A stretch of DNA of 64,000 bases from an uncultured Sutterella sp. (GTDB lineage: Bacteria > Pseudomonadota > Gammaproteobacteria > Burkholderiales > Burkholderiaceae_F), in NCBI GenBank assembly GCA_900542195.1, contig UQNA01000001.1, forward strand, positions 1 to 64,000. Reading direction: 5' to 3'. Shown one piece after another: positions 45,484 to 54,528 of this stretch; the first letter of the stretch is position 1; each line of letters opens with the position of its first letter. A program made the position numbers and the translations under genes. Under the pieces are notes generated by a model that saw only the letters and a list, made by a program, of their open reading frames with translations, did not search any database and was not told the DNA's origin.

Positions 45484-46374
45484 ATGAACAAAATTATTGA
45501 ATGCATTCCGAACTTCAGCGAGGGAAAAAGGCAAGACGTTATAGACGCCATCAGCAATGCTGCAAACTCCGTTCCGGGAGCCAAGTTAATTAACGTTAAT
45601 GTCGATCCAAGCTACAACCGTTGTGTCCACACGATCGTCGGAGAACCTGAGGCAGTCCTTGAAGCCACCTTCCGAGCCTGTCAAGTTGCGGTTGAAAAAA
45701 TTGACATGAATTGCCATCACGGAGAACATCCAAGAATCGGCGCCATTGATGCCTCTCCTATTGTTCCGGTTGAAAACGTTACTATTGAGGAATGCGTTGA
45801 ATACGCAAATCGTTTGGGTGAACGCATTTTCCGCGAATTGGAAGTACCGGTATATCTCTACGAAAAAGCAGCAAAAAAGGAAGAAAGAATAAAGCTGCAG
45901 AACATACGCCATCCTGAGTACGAAGGACTTCAGCAACTCATCACTCAGCCGGAATGGCTTCCGGATTATGGAGAAGCAAAACTGCATCCTACCGCCGGCG
46001 CAATGCCGCTTGGAGTCAGAGGACCGCTTGTTGCTTTCAACATCAGCCTCAACACCACAGACGTCAAAATCGCCAAAAAGATTGCTCAGTGCATCAGAGA
46101 AGCAAAAGGTGCTTTTGCAGAGGCTCGTGCTATTGGTGTTTTTGTTGAAGAAAAACAGTGTGTTCAGGTCAGCTGCATGATCAATCACAAGATTGTTCCA
46201 CTTTACCGAATCATCGAACTGGTCAGAATGGAAGCTCGAAGATATGGTTTGTCCATTATTGGAACAGAAGTTTGCGGCATGATTTCCAAAGAAGCCTTAA
46301 TGGATTCTTGCGCTTACTATATGCAGTTAGAAGGCTTCGATCCTAAAGCCCAAATCTTGGAAGACCAACTATAG
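45484..46374 (+). CDS. ftcD: Glutamate (or related) formimidoyltransferase
   Basis: 296 residues. IIECIPNFSEGKRQDVI at the start, HHGEHPRIGAIDASPIVP and the late GTEVCGMISKEAL are diagnostic of the formiminotransferase domain. It transfers the formimino group of formiminoglutamate to tetrahydrofolate. Formiminoglycine from purine breakdown is another possible donor. AAGGAG lies upstream of ATG 45484, which is chosen over the longer frame from 45409. No hutU/hutI/hutH genes are in the window. Confidence 0.9.
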   Translation: MNKIIECIPNFSEGKRQDVIDAISNAANSVPGAKLINVNVDPSYNRCVHTIVGEPEAVLEATFRACQVAVEKIDMNCHHGEHPRIGAIDASPIVPVENVTIEECVEYANRLGERIFRELEVPVYLYEKAAKKEERIKLQNIRHPEYEGLQQLITQPEWLPDYGEAKLHPTAGAMPLGVRGPLVAFNISLNTTDVKIAKKIAQCIREAKGAFAEARAIGVFVEEKQCVQVSCMINHKIVPLYRIIELVRMEARRYGLSIIGTEVCGMISKEALMDSCAYYMQLEGFDPKAQILEDQL

Positions 46375-46385
46375 AGAGATTTCCT

Positions 46386-47552
46386 ATGTATCAAATCTAT
46401 TTTCCGACTGATTTATATTTCGGCGCCGGCGCCCTAAAAGAACTTCACAAAATCAAGATGCCCGGAAAGAAGGCTCTTGTTGTCACTACTTCCGGTAAAA
46501 GCATAAAACGTTTCGGATATTTGGCGGAACTGGAAAAACAACTTAAAGAACAAAACGTTGAATTTTCTCTCTTTGACAAAATTCTGCCAAACCCGACTAA
46601 AGCCAGCATTATGGAAGCAGCTGCCCAAGCAAAAGCCGAGGGATGTGATTTCATCATCGGCTTCGGAGGTGGCTCTCCAATGGACTCAGCCAAAGTTATT
46701 GCTCTGATGGCAACAAACCCCGGAGATCTCTGGGATTATTGTCTCCGCGGCACGGGGAAAGGACAACCGATTCAGAAGGCTCCTCTTCCCATCGTCTGTA
46801 TTTCCACGACTGCGGGTACAGGATCGGAAGCCGACTGCAGCGGCATGGTCAACAATACGGATACCAACGAAAAATTCGGGATAGGAGATGTCTCCATGTT
46901 CCCGACCATTTCAGTGGTGGATCCTGAATTAATGGTCTCGGTTCCGCCGGTTCAAACCGCTTATCAAGGTTTAGACGCTTTCTTCCATTGTGCAGAGGGA
47001 TATATCTCCAAAAAGGCAAATTTATTCAATGAGATGTTTGCAATTACAGCCATTGAAAACGTCGGAAAATATCTCGTTAAAGCCTACAGAGACGGCAGCA
47101 ATTTGGAAGCAAGAGAGCATATGGCCTTTGCTAACACTCTTGGCGGCCTCGTCATGACGACAGGCAAGCTCACAAGCCAGCATTCTCTGGAACACGTAAT
47201 GAGTGCTTTCCACCCCGACCTTCCGCATGGTGCAGGATTGATTTTGATTTGCCGTGCTTACTTCGGCCATTTTGTACGTAAGGGGGATGAGTCTCAGAAG
47301 TTTATCAATATGGCAAGAGCGTTAGGCAATCCGACAGCCGACAAGCCGGAGGACTTCCTTGTTGTGCTCAATAAACTTCTTGACGACTGCGGCGTAGGTC
47401 AACTGAAGATGAGTGACTTTGGAATCACAAAAGAAGAGCTTCCTATTTTTTCTCGCGAAGCGAAGAAGGTCTTTGAACAACTGTTCTACAACGATCCTTC
47501 TATGCTTTCCGAGGAAGATTGCTTAAAGATCTACGAAGAGTCTTACCAGTAG
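46386..47552 (+). CDS. Iron-containing alcohol dehydrogenase
   Basis: 388 residues of the Fe-ADH family. The NAD-binding GGGSPMDSAK lies near 98-107 and TTAGTGSEAD near 139-148. Metal ligands are visible in GLDAFFHCAEGYIS, SQHSLEHVMSA and LPHGAG. It likely reduces an aldehyde or oxidises an alcohol with NAD(H). It follows the formiminotransferase by 11 nt and is probably the end of the operon. A link to the lyase pathway is inferred from position only. Confidence 0.9.
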   Translation: MYQIYFPTDLYFGAGALKELHKIKMPGKKALVVTTSGKSIKRFGYLAELEKQLKEQNVEFSLFDKILPNPTKASIMEAAAQAKAEGCDFIIGFGGGSPMDSAKVIALMATNPGDLWDYCLRGTGKGQPIQKAPLPIVCISTTAGTGSEADCSGMVNNTDTNEKFGIGDVSMFPTISVVDPELMVSVPPVQTAYQGLDAFFHCAEGYISKKANLFNEMFAITAIENVGKYLVKAYRDGSNLEAREHMAFANTLGGLVMTTGKLTSQHSLEHVMSAFHPDLPHGAGLILICRAYFGHFVRKGDESQKFINMARALGNPTADKPEDFLVVLNKLLDDCGVGQLKMSDFGITKEELPIFSREAKKVFEQLFYNDPSMLSEEDCLKIYEESYQ

Positions 47553-47569
47553 AAAAAAATCATTTGAGA

Positions 47570-47594
47570 GAGATGTAGGTCCGTCCTACATCTC
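47570..47594 (+). terminator. Perfect hairpin after the alcohol dehydrogenase
   Basis: GAGATGTAGG pairs perfectly with CCTACATCTC around TCCGT. There is no T-tract after it, so it may stabilise the mRNA end or assist termination further on. Confidence 0.45.
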
Positions 47595-47756
47595 CCGACT
47601 GACAGGATAGAGAAGCCAGTATTCATCAAAAAGGTGAGTATTATCCTAGCTTGTTGAAAATTGAGCTCCAATTGGATGACAAGTTTTTAATCTCTTGCAG
47701 TCAAACGACGCCACAAAACCTCACCTCTGCAGAGAAAAAAATCACCACAGATATTC

Positions 47757-47787
47757 AAAAACGCCGCTGAAAGGATGCGGCGTTTTT
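47757..47787. terminator. Bidirectional intrinsic terminator
   Basis: AAAAACGCCGC... pairs with GCGGCGTTTTT (47777-47787) around a 9-nt loop. T-tracts flank the stem on both strands, so it can end the alcohol dehydrogenase transcript and the convergent MdaB-like transcript. Confidence 0.85.
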
Positions 47788-47796
47788 AAATTTTAC

Positions 47797-48378
47797 CTAA
47801 GCGAAAACTTTCTTTAGATGCTCCTTGAAACGCTGTCTATCCTCTTCAAAGGTAGGATTTTTATCAACGTCATTAGCCATAAAACTTGGCATTGGTTTCA
47901 TTCCCAAAAATTGGAAAGCTTTATGAACTGGTAGAAGGACACCGTCAATACCAACACCTCCGAAAAAATCATCTTTTCTCTCAAAAGCGGCTTTAGGAGC
48001 ATTCCAAGTAGAACTAAGCATGTATTTCTTGTCGGTAAAAATTCCTCCGGTGCCATAACCTATTGAAGGATCGGCATGATGCCGACCATCATTTTTCACA
48101 ATACCCGGCTGAATGAAAACTTCATCCTGGTATTTCTTAAATTGCCAGGGAGGACTCATCCACCAGGCTGGAGTCTGAACAATAATCGAATCTGCCCACT
48201 GGATCTTTTCGACTTCTTCAGATATTTCCCAAGAACCACCTACCAACGTAATCTGAACCTCGTGACCCATTTTCTGAAGTTCTTTCATAGCTAAGTCGGA
48301 GTAGTAGTGATTGAGGTTCCCTCCTCTGCCAAAAATTTGGCAACCGCAATCAAGAATAAGTACTTTTTTCTTTGACAT
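47797..48378 (-). CDS. NAD(P)H-dependent oxidoreductase, MdaB/flavodoxin-fold
   Basis: 193 residues. The flavodoxin-like fold starts with VLILDCGCQIFGRGGNLNHYYSDLA, and the FMN/FAD-contact loops TPAWWMSPPWQFKKYQDEVF and GYGTGGIFTDKKYMLSSTWNAP match the MdaB/Kef-type quinone reductase family. It probably performs two-electron reduction of quinones or drugs. It is a single-gene transcript ending at a strong terminator. Confidence 0.87.
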   Translation of the reverse strand: MSKKKVLILDCGCQIFGRGGNLNHYYSDLAMKELQKMGHEVQITLVGGSWEISEEVEKIQWADSIIVQTPAWWMSPPWQFKKYQDEVFIQPGIVKNDGRHHADPSIGYGTGGIFTDKKYMLSSTWNAPKAAFERKDDFFGGVGIDGVLLPVHKAFQFLGMKPMPSFMANDVDKNPTFEEDRQRFKEHLKKVFA

Positions 48379-48864
48379 AACGCTGTCCTCATAAAGGATA
48401 AATGCTGTAAAACTTTCTCAAGTAGTCTCTTATTAAGCGGAAATAAAAGAAGTAAGCTACTTGTTGGACGTATGAAAGGAACTGTATAGAAAAACTTATT
48501 TTTTTTTTAACAATAAAAAAAAATAATCATTCAGAATAAAAAAAATCACTTCCACAATTCTTAAATGCTGTACCAGAACAATTAAAAGAAGATCAGGACT
48601 TGCTTACATGCTGATACTTCAAGGTAACGAAGTGGGGAGGGGGAGAGAAATCTTTGTGATTCTTAAGATGAAGATGTTTTTTAACTTCACAAAACGCCTT
48701 GAATATTCAAAGGAGCATGGCTGTCGCGGGCACTGTTTTTATAGGAGAATCGGTCAAAAAAACGCGGTATTAATTTTTATTCATGTTCACCAGTAGATGG
48801 TGAAGACAGTTATGGCAGGGATGCGTTAAGCACTCCTGCCATTGGTCTGATTATCTGAATTTAA
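48379..48864. other. Gene-free gap with two hairpins
   Basis: 486 nt. The part near 48490-48545 is very A/T-rich. A 62-codon frame at 48608-48796 has no ribosome site or recognisable family and is not called. Two hairpins, ATGGCAGG/CCTGCCAT (48812-48842) and TTCACC/GGTGAA (48786-48804), lie just after the flavocytochrome gene on its strand and may form its transcript end. Confidence 0.4.
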
Positions 48865-50685
48865 CTATTTTTGGATTAATTCTGCCGCGCTCTGACCAGC
48901 GATCCTTCCAAACGTAATGGTTTCAGAAATCGAGTTGCCGCCTAATCTATTTTTACCATGAACCCCTCCGGTTACTTCGCCGGCTGCGAAAAGTCCATTA
49001 ATAGGCTTTCCGTCTTTATTCACAACTCTAGAGTTTTTATCGATTTTTAAACCGCCCATGTAGTAGTGGATCGCAGGAGTAATCTCGATAGCATAGTATT
49101 TAGGCTGTCCAATTTTGACAGAGATTCCTGGTCTGTTGAAATCAGGATCTTTTCCTGAGTCTGCATACTTATTGTATTGTTCGATAGTCTTGACTAGGTT
49201 GTCAGGATTTATGCCTGTATTCTTTGCCAACTCTGCCAAAGAGTTGCCTTCTTTTGCCAGACCGAGCTCAAAAGCGGCTCCCAATTGTTTGACCTTATCA
49301 CGTATTCCTTGGTCAAAGATTTCATAAGCAACGCCACCGGTTTGCTTAGAAACTGCAGCACTCGTGACGTCTCGAGTAGTCAGCTCGCTAATAAAACGTT
49401 TTCCTTCTTTATTAACGAATACAGCTCCGGCACCACGAACAATTTCGGAGACGATTACCGGCGACCCCACGAGCAATGTTGGATTCAACTGGATTTCCTT
49501 AACATCCACAACGTCAGCACCGATCTTTTGGGCTAGCAACATGCCGTCACCTTGGCTTCCGGGCTGATTAGATGTTTTGATATCTTTGCTGATATCCGAG
49601 CGCAGGGCCTGAACTAAGTCAGCGTTGGCACCGATTCCTCCGGTTGCGAGGATAACGGCTTTAGCATCAATTCTGTATATGCCGGAATGCTTACCTTTTA
49701 CCAATGCCCCAACCACATTACCGGACTTGTCAGTAATCAGTTTTACAAGTTTGGAGTTCAAACGGAGGTCAAGACCGGTTTCTTCGGCCTTATCCCTAAA
49801 GAATTTCGAAAGGTAAGGGCCGACAAAAGCACCACCTGCAGGCCCGTGCATTCTGGCAGCAGAAGATCCACCTCCGCGCCCAACGTTACTCAAAACAGCG
49901 CCTTTTTGTGCCAACCATTCAATAGACGCATTGCTTTGTTCTGCTAGGATTTTTGCCAAGTCCGGATTAGAGGCGTTCTTACCGCCTTTCATCGTATCTT
50001 TAAACATCAATTCAGAATTGTCTTCAATGCCTTTTTCTTTCTGGAATTTGGTTCCCGCAGCGTTCATACCGCCTGCCGCAAGTTGACTATTTCCGCCCGG
50101 AATCGCCATTTTTTCGATCATTATGATGTCTTTAATTCCGGCATCTCTTGCAGTCATAGCTGCTACAAAACCAGCAGCTCCGGACCCTACTACCAATAAT
50201 TGAGTCTTATCAACTTTTGTGGGTGCGGCATTGTCGTATTTAGCAAGATCTTCTTTAAAGTTCGGTTGAGTTGCACCTTTTCCCTGTTTCATTGTTTTCA
50301 TTGACGGAAAATCATGACAATTGGTGCAGTATGCAACACTGGGCTCGTGACCTGAATGGCATGCAGTGCATTGAATTTTGCCTAAATGGCTCTTATGCGG
50401 ATTCGGGTTCTGCGATTGTGTTTTCGTGGCTAATGCATCCAGATCACCGTGACAAGATGTGCACTTCTGATTAATCTCTTTTTCTCCATCAGTAACTTCA
50501 GACGGATGGCAAGAAACGCACTGGAGACCCATTTTTTGATGAGTACCAGCGAGATAGTCGGATTTTGGTGATGCGGCAAATGTTTTTGTTTGAGCATCGG
50601 AAAAACCAGCAGCAAAAGCGGCTGTTGATAAGGCAGCAAGCAACGGAAGTGAAAGTACCAAAGTTTTTATTTTGAACTTACTCAT
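48865..50685 (-). CDS. Fused tetraheme flavocytochrome c reductase (FccA-like)
   Basis: 606 residues. A Sec signal (to about 26) is followed by four CXXCH hemes (56-60, 75-79, 106-110, 120-124) and a FAD reductase domain from LLVVGSGAAGFVAAM. The layout equals Shewanella FccA/IfcA. GGNSQLAAGGMNAAGT, ARMHGPAGG, TTRDV and KNRLGGNS keep counterparts of several fumarate-site residues. The HHTMGG motif of fumarate reductases, however, reads IHYYMGG, and RxHRP reads RMHGP. A different unsaturated substrate is therefore likely. A divergent LysR gene with an operator-like palindrome lies upstream. Confidence 0.88.
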   Translation of the reverse strand: MSKFKIKTLVLSLPLLAALSTAAFAAGFSDAQTKTFAASPKSDYLAGTHQKMGLQCVSCHPSEVTDGEKEINQKCTSCHGDLDALATKTQSQNPNPHKSHLGKIQCTACHSGHEPSVAYCTNCHDFPSMKTMKQGKGATQPNFKEDLAKYDNAAPTKVDKTQLLVVGSGAAGFVAAMTARDAGIKDIIMIEKMAIPGGNSQLAAGGMNAAGTKFQKEKGIEDNSELMFKDTMKGGKNASNPDLAKILAEQSNASIEWLAQKGAVLSNVGRGGGSSAARMHGPAGGAFVGPYLSKFFRDKAEETGLDLRLNSKLVKLITDKSGNVVGALVKGKHSGIYRIDAKAVILATGGIGANADLVQALRSDISKDIKTSNQPGSQGDGMLLAQKIGADVVDVKEIQLNPTLLVGSPVIVSEIVRGAGAVFVNKEGKRFISELTTRDVTSAAVSKQTGGVAYEIFDQGIRDKVKQLGAAFELGLAKEGNSLAELAKNTGINPDNLVKTIEQYNKYADSGKDPDFNRPGISVKIGQPKYYAIEITPAIHYYMGGLKIDKNSRVVNKDGKPINGLFAAGEVTGGVHGKNRLGGNSISETITFGRIAGQSAAELIQK

Positions 50686-50762
50686 TATTATCTCCTGGGA
50701 AAAGACTTCTTCATTATTTGAGATAAGAGAGTAAAAATCTATTTTGTTTTTACTTAGTCCTT

Positions 50763-50779
50763 GTTAGGATATGCCTAAC
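50763..50779. promoter_or_regulatory. LysR-type operator candidate
   Basis: GTTAGG (50763-50768) and CCTAAC (50774-50779) form a perfect dyad spaced by 5 nt, containing a T-N11-A core. It lies between the divergent flavocytochrome and LysR genes. Confidence 0.6.
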
Positions 50780-50823
50780 GCTAGACTATTCCATTGATAG
50801 ACAACTACCCATGCGAGATAGTG

Positions 50824-51726
50824 ATGCTTCATTTTGATTTAAACGACCTTTCTCTTTTTCTAACAATTGCCAATCAAGGGAACCTAACTAAGGGGGCTGA
50901 AAACTTTGGCTTGTCAGCGCCGTCCGCCTCTTCAAGAATCAAAAAATTAGAAGACGCATTTCAGACCGCACTGCTAAAGAGGTCGACAAAAGGTGTCGAA
51001 ACGACAGAAGCCGGAGATCTGGTTTATGAATCCGCCCGGAAAATCATGTGGGAATTAGATGCTCTCAAGTCGTCGATAAAGCCGTATGTGAGAAAAACTG
51101 CAGGCTATATCAAAGTCCATGCAAATTACGGCGCAGCATTGGACTTTCTTCCTAAAGAAATAGGTAATTTTTTACAGTTTTATCCTTACGTTAAGTTCGA
51201 ACTCGTTCAGCAGCCTTCACCAAGAGTTGTTGACTCGGTACTTTCCGGAGAAGCGGACATAGGCGTCTGCGCCTACGATGGGATGAAAAAAGGAGTTATG
51301 TCCTTTCCATACAAAGAAGATGAGCTTGTCGTAATCGCCCCATTAGGCCATGTCCTTTCGAAGTACAAACAAGTCTGTTTTGATGAAACGCTGCACTTCC
51401 CCTTTGTCGCATTAACCACCGGAAGCGCAATGCAAAGGTTTGTCCAAGACAATGCTCAAAAGATCGGAAAAAGGCTAAACATCAAGGTTCAAGTAGATAA
51501 CCCGGAAATACTAATTGATCTAGTGTCCTCAGGAATTGGGATAGGAATTATTCTGAAAAAATCTTTAGAAAAGGCCGACTGCTCAAAGCTTACTTTGATT
51601 AAGTTAAAAGATGACTGGGCAAAAAGGCATCTAAAAGTTTTTATAGCCGAGAAAGTCCTTAAAGAAAACCCAGAACTTGTAGCATTTAAAGATTTTCTAC
51701 TCCAGGCAGCTCCGCGCCCTCAGTAG
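50824..51726 (+). CDS. LysR-family regulator, divergent to the flavocytochrome
   Basis: 300 residues. HTH: DLSLFLTIANQGNLTKGAENFGLSAPSASSRIKKLE (about 6-41). The effector domain follows (GYIKVHANYGAALDFLP onward). ATG 50824 begins at the usual LysR N-terminus, and the upstream in-frame TTG at 50794 is less likely. Divergent position and the palindrome at 50763 point to control of the tetraheme flavocytochrome. Confidence 0.87.
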   Translation: MLHFDLNDLSLFLTIANQGNLTKGAENFGLSAPSASSRIKKLEDAFQTALLKRSTKGVETTEAGDLVYESARKIMWELDALKSSIKPYVRKTAGYIKVHANYGAALDFLPKEIGNFLQFYPYVKFELVQQPSPRVVDSVLSGEADIGVCAYDGMKKGVMSFPYKEDELVVIAPLGHVLSKYKQVCFDETLHFPFVALTTGSAMQRFVQDNAQKIGKRLNIKVQVDNPEILIDLVSSGIGIGIILKKSLEKADCSKLTLIKLKDDWAKRHLKVFIAEKVLKENPELVAFKDFLLQAAPRPQ

Positions 51727-51839
51727 CTACATGCGAATTCGGGCTGTTCTTTACAAACATAGTTGTCGGAGGACAGGGAACCCTAGCCTTCTCCGCATTT
51801 CTCGTCGAAGGCTTGTTAAGTCACTATTTAAGAATTTTC

Positions 51840-52802
51840 CTATCTTACATACACATGGCCAAGCAACTCGGGGAATTCTTTTTCAAATGAATGGAAGAGC
51901 TTCTCGGTAAGCGCATTTTTTATTTCTCCTGCTAGAAGCTCTGCAATTGGAGAATATATCTCATCGTAATAATTAATAAAAAATGTCCTGGTGGCCTTAT
52001 TCGTCATAAACGGAATCAGTTTGAGATTATTCTTAAATAAACGAGTGCTCCATAATGCGAGAGCCGGTTGAATAGACCAACCATTCCCTTGACTGATAAT
52101 GTCCATCATTCCTGACTTGGACCCAAAAGAAATCTTTCTTGTCTCTTTTAACCCAAGTGTTCTATAAATACGTTCGACTTGAAAAAAGTCCATCGTATCG
52201 GGTGGAAATCCGAGGAAAGACAAATTTTCTAAATGAGGTTTGACCGCCTCAATGGAACCGCCTTTGAACTCCGGCCTGTTCGGAACGACTAAGAGGAATT
52301 CTTCCGAAAACAAAGGAGCCGACAAAATATTCTTTTCCTTTGTCAGAGGATCCGTGCAAAGAGCAATATCAATTGCCTTCTTTTTCAGCAAATCCGCAAC
52401 ATACGGAGAGGTTCCGGACGTAATAAACAAAGACTCCGTTGCCTTCCTTAGATCCTCGAACACATACGGTATTAGATTTGCCGCGATTCCATCGGAACAT
52501 CCCATCCTCAAATCTAAGTCTCCGCAACTTCCGGCAAGTGATATATTTTCAGCCAACCGAGTAATTTCTTTGATTAGACAGGGACCGCGGTTATATAAGG
52601 CACGTCCGGCCTTAGTTAGTCTCATAGGCCGTGTTTCACGTGTAAAAAGTTCGACACCAAGGTTCATTTCCATTTTCTTAATAACACTGGAAATGGCAGG
52701 TTGAGTTAGGCCTAAAGTTTCTGCAGCTCTGGTCATACTACCATCGGCTGCAACTTCAAGGAAAATTTTAATCGAGGATATCTCTAAGGGAGAGTCGAGC
52801 AT
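51840..52802 (-). CDS. LysR-family regulator, divergent to aspartase 1
   Basis: 320 residues. HTH: SSIKIFLEVAADGSMTRAAETLGLTQPAISSVIKKME (about 9-45). The effector domain starts at DLRMGCSDGIAANLIP. It is closely related to the LysR at 57487 (shared RMGCSD, TSGTSPYVADLLKK-like and SERIYRxL segments), so the two are recent paralogues. ATG 52802 with AGGA upstream is chosen. It diverges from the first aspartase by about 166 nt and likely regulates it. Confidence 0.87.
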   Translation of the reverse strand: MLDSPLEISSIKIFLEVAADGSMTRAAETLGLTQPAISSVIKKMEMNLGVELFTRETRPMRLTKAGRALYNRGPCLIKEITRLAENISLAGSCGDLDLRMGCSDGIAANLIPYVFEDLRKATESLFITSGTSPYVADLLKKKAIDIALCTDPLTKEKNILSAPLFSEEFLLVVPNRPEFKGGSIEAVKPHLENLSFLGFPPDTMDFFQVERIYRTLGLKETRKISFGSKSGMMDIISQGNGWSIQPALALWSTRLFKNNLKLIPFMTNKATRTFFINYYDEIYSPIAELLAGEIKNALTEKLFHSFEKEFPELLGHVYVR

Positions 52803-52968
52803 ATGCAGTCCTATCAAGAGAGAACTTAACGGCAGACCATAAGTTTTTTTAATAGTTATCGTTTAACTTGGTTTATTTTAGTCGCTTTCCTATCTGCCTC
52901 GTATCACAATGTCATCATGGATTCAACCTCAAAAATCCTCATCAAACATCAACCCAAAGGAAAAAATA

Positions 52969-54405
52969 ATGGCAACAAGAATCGAGCGAGATTGTCTCGG
53001 CGAAATGGAAATTCCTGACGATTTGTATTATGGCATTCAAACTACCCGTGTTATGGGAGTTTCTGGAGTCCTCGGAGAAAAAGTCATCAAATATCCATAT
53101 CTTCACAGAGCTCTCACTCAAATGAAGAAAGCTGCTGCCTTAGCCAATGCAGAAATCGGGGCTCTCTCTCCAGAAATTGCTCAGGCTATTGCATGGGCCT
53201 GTGACCAAGTTCTCACGGGCAAGTATGACGATCAATTCCCCCTCGACATGTTCCAAGGCGGCGGCTATACCTGCGTCAACATGAACATTAACGAGGTCGT
53301 AGGAAATTTAGCAAATGAACACCTGACAGGTCATAAAGGCCAGGATAAAGTTCACCCAAATACTCATGTCAACATGGGTCAGTCAACAAACGATGTGGTC
53401 ACCTCCGCCGAACATCTTTGTATTTATCCAGCTCTGGATTTACTTGCTCCTGAACTCGACAAACTTGCTGACGCATTCCAGCGTAAAGCAGATGAATTTG
53501 CTGATGTCGTTAAAGTTGGAAGAACTTGTCTTCAAGACGCAGTTCCTCTTACTCTCGGCCAAGAATTTGGGGGCTATGCTGAATTCTGCAGACGACAAGC
53601 CGCCAATATCCGCGGTCTTAGAGATGAATGTTTTGAATTGATTGTTGGTGCTACTGCCGTAGGTACAGGGATGGGAGCAGCTCCGGGATATCAAGAAGCA
53701 TTCTACAAACATCTTTCCGCACAGCTTGGCGAAAATGTCAGAAGTACAAAGAACCTCTTCGACGGAATGCAAAACGATGACTTCTGCGTGAAGGTCTCTG
53801 CTGCGGTTAAACAAGCGGCATGTGGTATTTCTAAAATTGCCAAAGACTTACGTATTATGAGCTCCGGTCCTCGTGCCGGCTTTGGCGAAATTACACTACC
53901 CTCCCTTTCTCCGGGTTCTTCTATTATGCCGGGCAAGATCAATCCGATTCTTCCGGAACTGGTCTCTCAAGTTGCGCAGCAAACCTGCGGCAATGATGTA
54001 GTCATCAGCATGGCTTTTGAGCAGGGCGAATTAGAAATCAGCGTTTGGGCACCGACTCTTTACAAGAACTTATTCGAATCTTTCGACCTTCTAACTAAAG
54101 TCATTCCGCTGTTCATCGAAAAATGCATCAACGGTATTGAAGCAAATCGTGAACGCTGCAGTAAGGAAGCAAGAGAGACTATTGCTCTTTCTACCGTAGT
54201 CGCTGCAACTCTCGGCTATCCGGAGGGCGTTAAAGTTTCTCACTATGCTCAAGAGCACAACCTTGCCGTCGCAGACGCTGTGTTGGAAATGGGCATTATG
54301 ACCAAAGAAGAAGCAGATCTGCTCTTGGATCCGGCACTCTTGGTAGACCCAGCCCGGATGTCTGAAGCCATCGCTAAGTGGAAGAAGCAAAAAGGAAAAC
54401 TGTAA
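52969..54405 (+). CDS. aspA: Aspartate ammonia-lyase 1 (AspA)
   Basis: 478 residues, same length as E. coli AspA. Signatures: GEMEIPDDLYYGIQT, GQSTNDV, TLGQEFGGY and the catalytic SS loop GSSIMPGKINP near 320-330. It converts aspartate to fumarate and ammonia, giving an electron acceptor to fumarate-type reductases. AAAGG lies 8 nt upstream of ATG 52969. The longer frame from 52909 is not favoured. A second copy lies at 59596. A close fumarase relative is less likely given the length and motifs. Confidence 0.9.
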   Translation: MATRIERDCLGEMEIPDDLYYGIQTTRVMGVSGVLGEKVIKYPYLHRALTQMKKAAALANAEIGALSPEIAQAIAWACDQVLTGKYDDQFPLDMFQGGGYTCVNMNINEVVGNLANEHLTGHKGQDKVHPNTHVNMGQSTNDVVTSAEHLCIYPALDLLAPELDKLADAFQRKADEFADVVKVGRTCLQDAVPLTLGQEFGGYAEFCRRQAANIRGLRDECFELIVGATAVGTGMGAAPGYQEAFYKHLSAQLGENVRSTKNLFDGMQNDDFCVKVSAAVKQAACGISKIAKDLRIMSSGPRAGFGEITLPSLSPGSSIMPGKINPILPELVSQVAQQTCGNDVVISMAFEQGELEISVWAPTLYKNLFESFDLLTKVIPLFIEKCINGIEANRERCSKEARETIALSTVVAATLGYPEGVKVSHYAQEHNLAVADAVLEMGIMTKEEADLLLDPALLVDPARMSEAIAKWKKQKGKL

Positions 54406-54452
54406 AAAATTTCCCTCCCTGAAGTTTTGACTTATTTACATAAGTCCTCCAT

Positions 54453-54488
54453 CCTTCGAGAGCCCGATGAACTCTCGAAGGCTTTTTT
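54453..54488 (+). terminator. Intrinsic terminator of aspartase 1
   Basis: CCTTCGAGAG (54453-54462) pairs perfectly with CTCTCGAAGG (54472-54481) and leads into CTTTTTT. Confidence 0.9.
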
Positions 54489-54528
54489 ATTTGTCTGCTG
54501 CCTTGTTCCAAAGACAGCAGATTTTTAG

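Noticed and set aside
48608..48796. 62-codon frame in the gap before the flavocytochrome
   Set aside because: No ribosome site, no recognised family and odd composition.
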